In this document: in pieces, positions 6,331 through 8,438 of the stretch | Layout of the letters: every line of letters starts with the position of its first letter | Position numbering within the stretch: position 1 is the stretch's first letter | Assembly: GCA_003174035.1 (NCBI GenBank) | Contig: PRDV01000084.1 | Coordinates: forward strand, 1 to 8,438 | Reading direction: 5' to 3' | Source: Candidatus Babelota bacterium | GTDB lineage: Bacteria > Babelota > Babeliae > Babelales > Babelaceae | DNA length: 8,438 nt | Program-made: the position numbers and the translations under genes | The notes under the pieces: model-generated | Databases searched by the model: none | What the model was told of the DNA's origin: nothing | What the model saw: the letters and a program-made list of their open reading frames with translations, nothing else

Positions 6331-7227
6331 ATGAAAAAAATACTCTCACTAGCATTGGTGCTGTTGATCAGTTCCCTTAATGCGATGCAAAAAGAAGAAA
6401 AACAAGTTGATGTTGATGAAAGCAAAGCACCCACTGCGTTAGATATGCAATTTATAGGGCCAGTGCGCAGTGGCCACATTGAAAGAGCATTGGAATATTT
6501 AAGGAGAGGCGCAAATCCAAATACTTTCTTGAGTAGTCAACGTGGCAATACGGCTTTGCATTTTGCTGTTAAAACAGGATCGAAAGCATTGGTTAGAGAG
6601 CTTCTTAAACGACGAGCTGATGTTTTTGTGCTCAATCAGGATGTTGAATCGGTTTTTGATTATGCTCAAGACGATGAAATGAGATTTATTCTCAATGAAG
6701 CTGCAAGGTTTGAAAACACAGAGCCGGCAACCGGAACCTCAATCAGCTTGTCTGGTCAAGTGCGGCACCCTAGCAGAGCTACACCTGTGCTCTCCTATGA
6801 ACCTGTACCACTGCTTCCCTTGCCAGGATCAATGAGTACCTCTGAAAGTGCGTCGCCAGCAGGTGTGGGCTTAATTCTCCTCATCGATATAATGCCCTTT
6901 ATTGATGTTAACTGTGTTCTGGATGGTCACACCGCATTGCACCATTTTTTAGAAAGGGGTGAAGATGTGGTGAGGATTCTTTTAGAAAGCGTGGCGGATT
7001 GTAATGCTTTCGATGGTGAGGGGAATACTGTTTTGATGCGAGCGATTAGAGCAAAAAATGAATCACTTGTGCGCTTACTGCTTGAGCATGGTGCAAATAT
7101 ACAGGCGAGAAATCAGCAGAATGGGAAAACTGCTCTCATGTTAGCTGCAGAGAGTGGTCATATTCCATTGCTAACATTAGAGGAGAGGAAAAAAACGAGG
7201 GGATTACTAGCTGACATCGAGAAATAA
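6331..7227 (+). CDS. Short secreted ankyrin-repeat protein ankC: A-P-C architecture, last repeat truncated
   Basis: 298 residues, 40 bases after ankB, so probably co-transcribed with it. GAGGA (6322-6326) precedes the ATG by 4 bases. Signal peptide MKKILSLALVLLISSLNA, then Met19. Module A (about 37-127) closely follows ankB (LLKRRADVFVLN, FDYAQDDEMRFILNEAA). A short linker (128-185) with PLLPLPGSMSTS replaces the NLS-like linker, middle module and long Pro linker of ankA and ankB. Module C (about 187-280) starts with MPFID and matches ankA best (NAFDGEGNTVLMRAIR, then KNESLVRLLLEHGANIQA). It stops inside the third repeat: after GKTALMLAAESGH the protein ends in LLTLEERKKTRGLLADIEK, without the GAD turn or FTDY cap. 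It may be a functional short form or a decaying copy. Confidence 0.9.
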   Translation: MKKILSLALVLLISSLNAMQKEEKQVDVDESKAPTALDMQFIGPVRSGHIERALEYLRRGANPNTFLSSQRGNTALHFAVKTGSKALVRELLKRRADVFVLNQDVESVFDYAQDDEMRFILNEAARFENTEPATGTSISLSGQVRHPSRATPVLSYEPVPLLPLPGSMSTSESASPAGVGLILLIDIMPFIDVNCVLDGHTALHHFLERGEDVVRILLESVADCNAFDGEGNTVLMRAIRAKNESLVRLLLEHGANIQARNQQNGKTALMLAAESGHIPLLTLEERKKTRGLLADIEK

Positions 7228-7277
7228 AAAATAAAGTTAATTGAAAAACAAAATTATATTACTTATGTGAGGAAGAT

Positions 7278-8438
7278 ATGAAAAGAATAGAAAAAATAGT
7301 CTGTATAGGATTGGCTCTGCTGAGCGGTTTTCTCTACTCGATGGAAAGTGATGTAATAGAAATAGATGTTGGTGAACTTAATGACGAGCGAGAGGTTGAT
7401 GAAGAGAGAAAGTCTGTTTCATCGAATTCTGAAAAAGGGGAATCAGGAGATCAGTCATCGAGCTCGAAGAGTAAAAAAAGATACAGAGAAGAAGAAGAGG
7501 AGAAATCACAGAAACGGAAAAAAATTGAAGAAGCTAAAAAGCATGATGAAAAAGATGATGCTGATGAAGTATTTGGGCGAGAAGTGGAGAAGATTCGTGA
7601 CGCTGGAGCTTTTTTATATGTTAGCGGACGAGTGAGTGAGGAAGATCCTGCTGCCGTTGTTCCTGTTCCAAGTGCAACCGCCTCATTGCCAGTGCCCCAA
7701 GATGCGCCACGCTTAACAAGCTCGATAGAGTTGCCAGAAGATGAAGCAGTATTAAAAACGGCTCTTTTTACCGCTGCAGTACATGGTGATAAAGAAGAGC
7801 TTGAAGAGTTGCTTACAAAAGGCGCACATTATGATTGGCGCAATAGTGCGGGTCACACTATTTTACATATAGCAGTTACTCGTGGTCATAGAGCGACCGT
7901 CCAATGGCTCGCAGAGAAATATCCAGATTTGGTTATGATGGTTGATAAATGCTCGAATAGCATACTTTGGAATCCAACAAGAAATGGGGATCTTCCCATG
8001 GTTACCTTGCTTGTAGATCGGTATCCCACGTTAGCAGAAATGCTTAATGAGCATGGGGAGACAATTCTTGCCGCAGCTGTAACTGGCAATGAACTCATTC
8101 CTGGAGGCAGCCTTCAAGTACTTATTTTTCTGGTGAATCGGTATCCAGAGTTGACAAAAAAAATCAATTCTCAGGGATTGAGCATTATGCATTGCGCTGC
8201 ACAATCTGGGCGGTTAGAGACAGTTCAGTGGCTAACTCAGCACTGTAAGGATTCATTAAAGTTGCAAAGAAATGATTTGGCTACCCCTTTGCATCTCGCT
8301 GCGCTTGCGGGGCATATCGCTGTAGTCAAGTTTTTAGTAGAGGCGTGTCCTGACATGGTGAAAATGGTTACCGAAAAGGGGATGACCGTTCTTTATGCTG
8401 CAGCTTCAGGAGGCCATCTTGAGATAGTGCAGTGGCTT
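7278..8438 (+). CDS. Secreted ankyrin-repeat protein ankD: N-B architecture, C-terminus cut by window edge
   Basis: The frame is open from the ATG at 7278 to the right edge (387 residues, last codon complete), 50 bases after ankC. GAGGA (7269-7273) lies 4 bases before the ATG. The signal peptide (MKRIEKIVCIGLALLSGFLYS) closely matches ankA. Module A is absent: the leader runs straight into an acidic stretch and the Ser/Lys/Glu linker (45-110) with a bipartite NLS-like pattern (KKR at 66-68, KRKK at 79-82). From about 155 onward are seven ankyrin repeats of the ankA module B type, with VQWLAEKYPDLV, FLVNRYPEL, VQWLTQHC, VKFLVEACPDM and IVQWL. One of them (about 226-257, WNPTRNGD) has lost the TxLHxAA consensus. 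Repeat units are about 33-39 residues, the longest carrying an insertion near 270-278. Likely a protein-binding exported protein; the remaining repeats and any C module lie outside. Confidence 0.9.
   Translation, partial: MKRIEKIVCIGLALLSGFLYSMESDVIEIDVGELNDEREVDEERKSVSSNSEKGESGDQSSSSKSKKRYREEEEEKSQKRKKIEEAKKHDEKDDADEVFGREVEKIRDAGAFLYVSGRVSEEDPAAVVPVPSATASLPVPQDAPRLTSSIELPEDEAVLKTALFTAAVHGDKEELEELLTKGAHYDWRNSAGHTILHIAVTRGHRATVQWLAEKYPDLVMMVDKCSNSILWNPTRNGDLPMVTLLVDRYPTLAEMLNEHGETILAAAVTGNELIPGGSLQVLIFLVNRYPELTKKINSQGLSIMHCAAQSGRLETVQWLTQHCKDSLKLQRNDLATPLHLAALAGHIAVVKFLVEACPDMVKMVTEKGMTVLYAAASGGHLEIVQWL
7413..7913 (+). repeat. Copy 2 of the N-B block shared by ankA and ankD
   Basis: Counterpart of 3028-3534 within ankD. 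The most conserved DNA is 7689-7720, encoding LPVPQDAPRLTS against LPVPQAAPRLTS in ankA. The protein match then continues through the KGAxYDWR turn (KGAHYDWR here, KGAQYDWR in ankA) and into VQWLAE. Such diverged direct repeats about 4.4 kb apart could support recombination within the cluster. Confidence 0.75.

Noticed and set aside
7189..7195. A7 run in ankC as a programmed frameshift site
   Set aside because: Both alternative frames hit stops within about 25 bases and do not restore ankyrin sequence.
7366..7635. 89-codon forward frame inside the start of ankD
   Set aside because: Shadow frame; the true frame from 7278 has the ribosome binding site, signal peptide and ankyrin repeats.
2626..8438. 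CRISPR array, insertion sequence or phage genes
   Set aside because: The repeats are coding ankyrin units with diverged DNA; no spacer pattern, transposase, terminal inverted repeats or phage proteins are visible.

Overview
The window looks like accessory DNA from a host-associated bacterium. It carries one long reverse-strand gene for a eukaryotic-type (cPLA2/phospholipase B family) phospholipase and, diverging from it, a tandem family of four forward-strand genes for secreted ankyrin-repeat proteins. All five products begin with a signal-peptide-like N-terminus, and the ankyrin genes have bacterial GAGGA ribosome binding sites, so this is bacterial and not eukaryotic DNA. Eukaryotic-like lipases plus exported ankyrin proteins fit an intracellular associate of protists. 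The short 'MKKILxLALVLL...SxxAM' leaders and ankyrin paralogue families fit Candidatus Dependentiae (TM6/Babeliae) best, with Legionella-, Rickettsia- or Chlamydia-like bacteria as alternatives. No phylogenetic marker is present, so this placement is inference.

Layout. Positions 1-2183 (reverse): phospholipase gene, C-terminus cut off by the window edge, with a signal peptide, a duplicated beta-rich N-terminal region and a cPLA2 catalytic domain with Ser/Asp dyad and oxyanion glycines intact. Positions 2184-2625: 442-base divergent intergenic region with no convincing gene, two back-to-back perfect hairpins (2451-2488) and a TATAAT box (2511-2516) that could drive the ankyrin cluster. Positions 2626-4572, 4686-6290, 6331-7227 and 7278-8438 (forward): four ankyrin genes, called ankA to ankD here for reference only, spaced 113, 40 and 50 bases apart, each with the identical GAGGA-N4-ATG start context. 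ankD runs off the right edge.

The four ankyrin proteins are mosaics of the same blocks: signal peptide; N-terminal ankyrin module (A); a Lys/Arg/Glu-rich linker with a bipartite nuclear-localisation-like motif (N); a middle ankyrin module (B); a Pro/Ser-rich linker (P); and a C-terminal ankyrin module starting with a 'FID' element (C). ankA is A-N-B-P-C, ankB is A-N-B'-P-C with a different middle module, ankC is A-P-C, and ankD is N-B with no A. This suggests duplication followed by block loss or exchange.

Working interpretation: a small locus of exported, host-directed proteins in which a phospholipase may act on host membranes and a diversifying ankyrin family binds host proteins, perhaps in the nucleus. 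The families and motifs are visible in the sequence; secretion into a host, nuclear import and joint function are inference.
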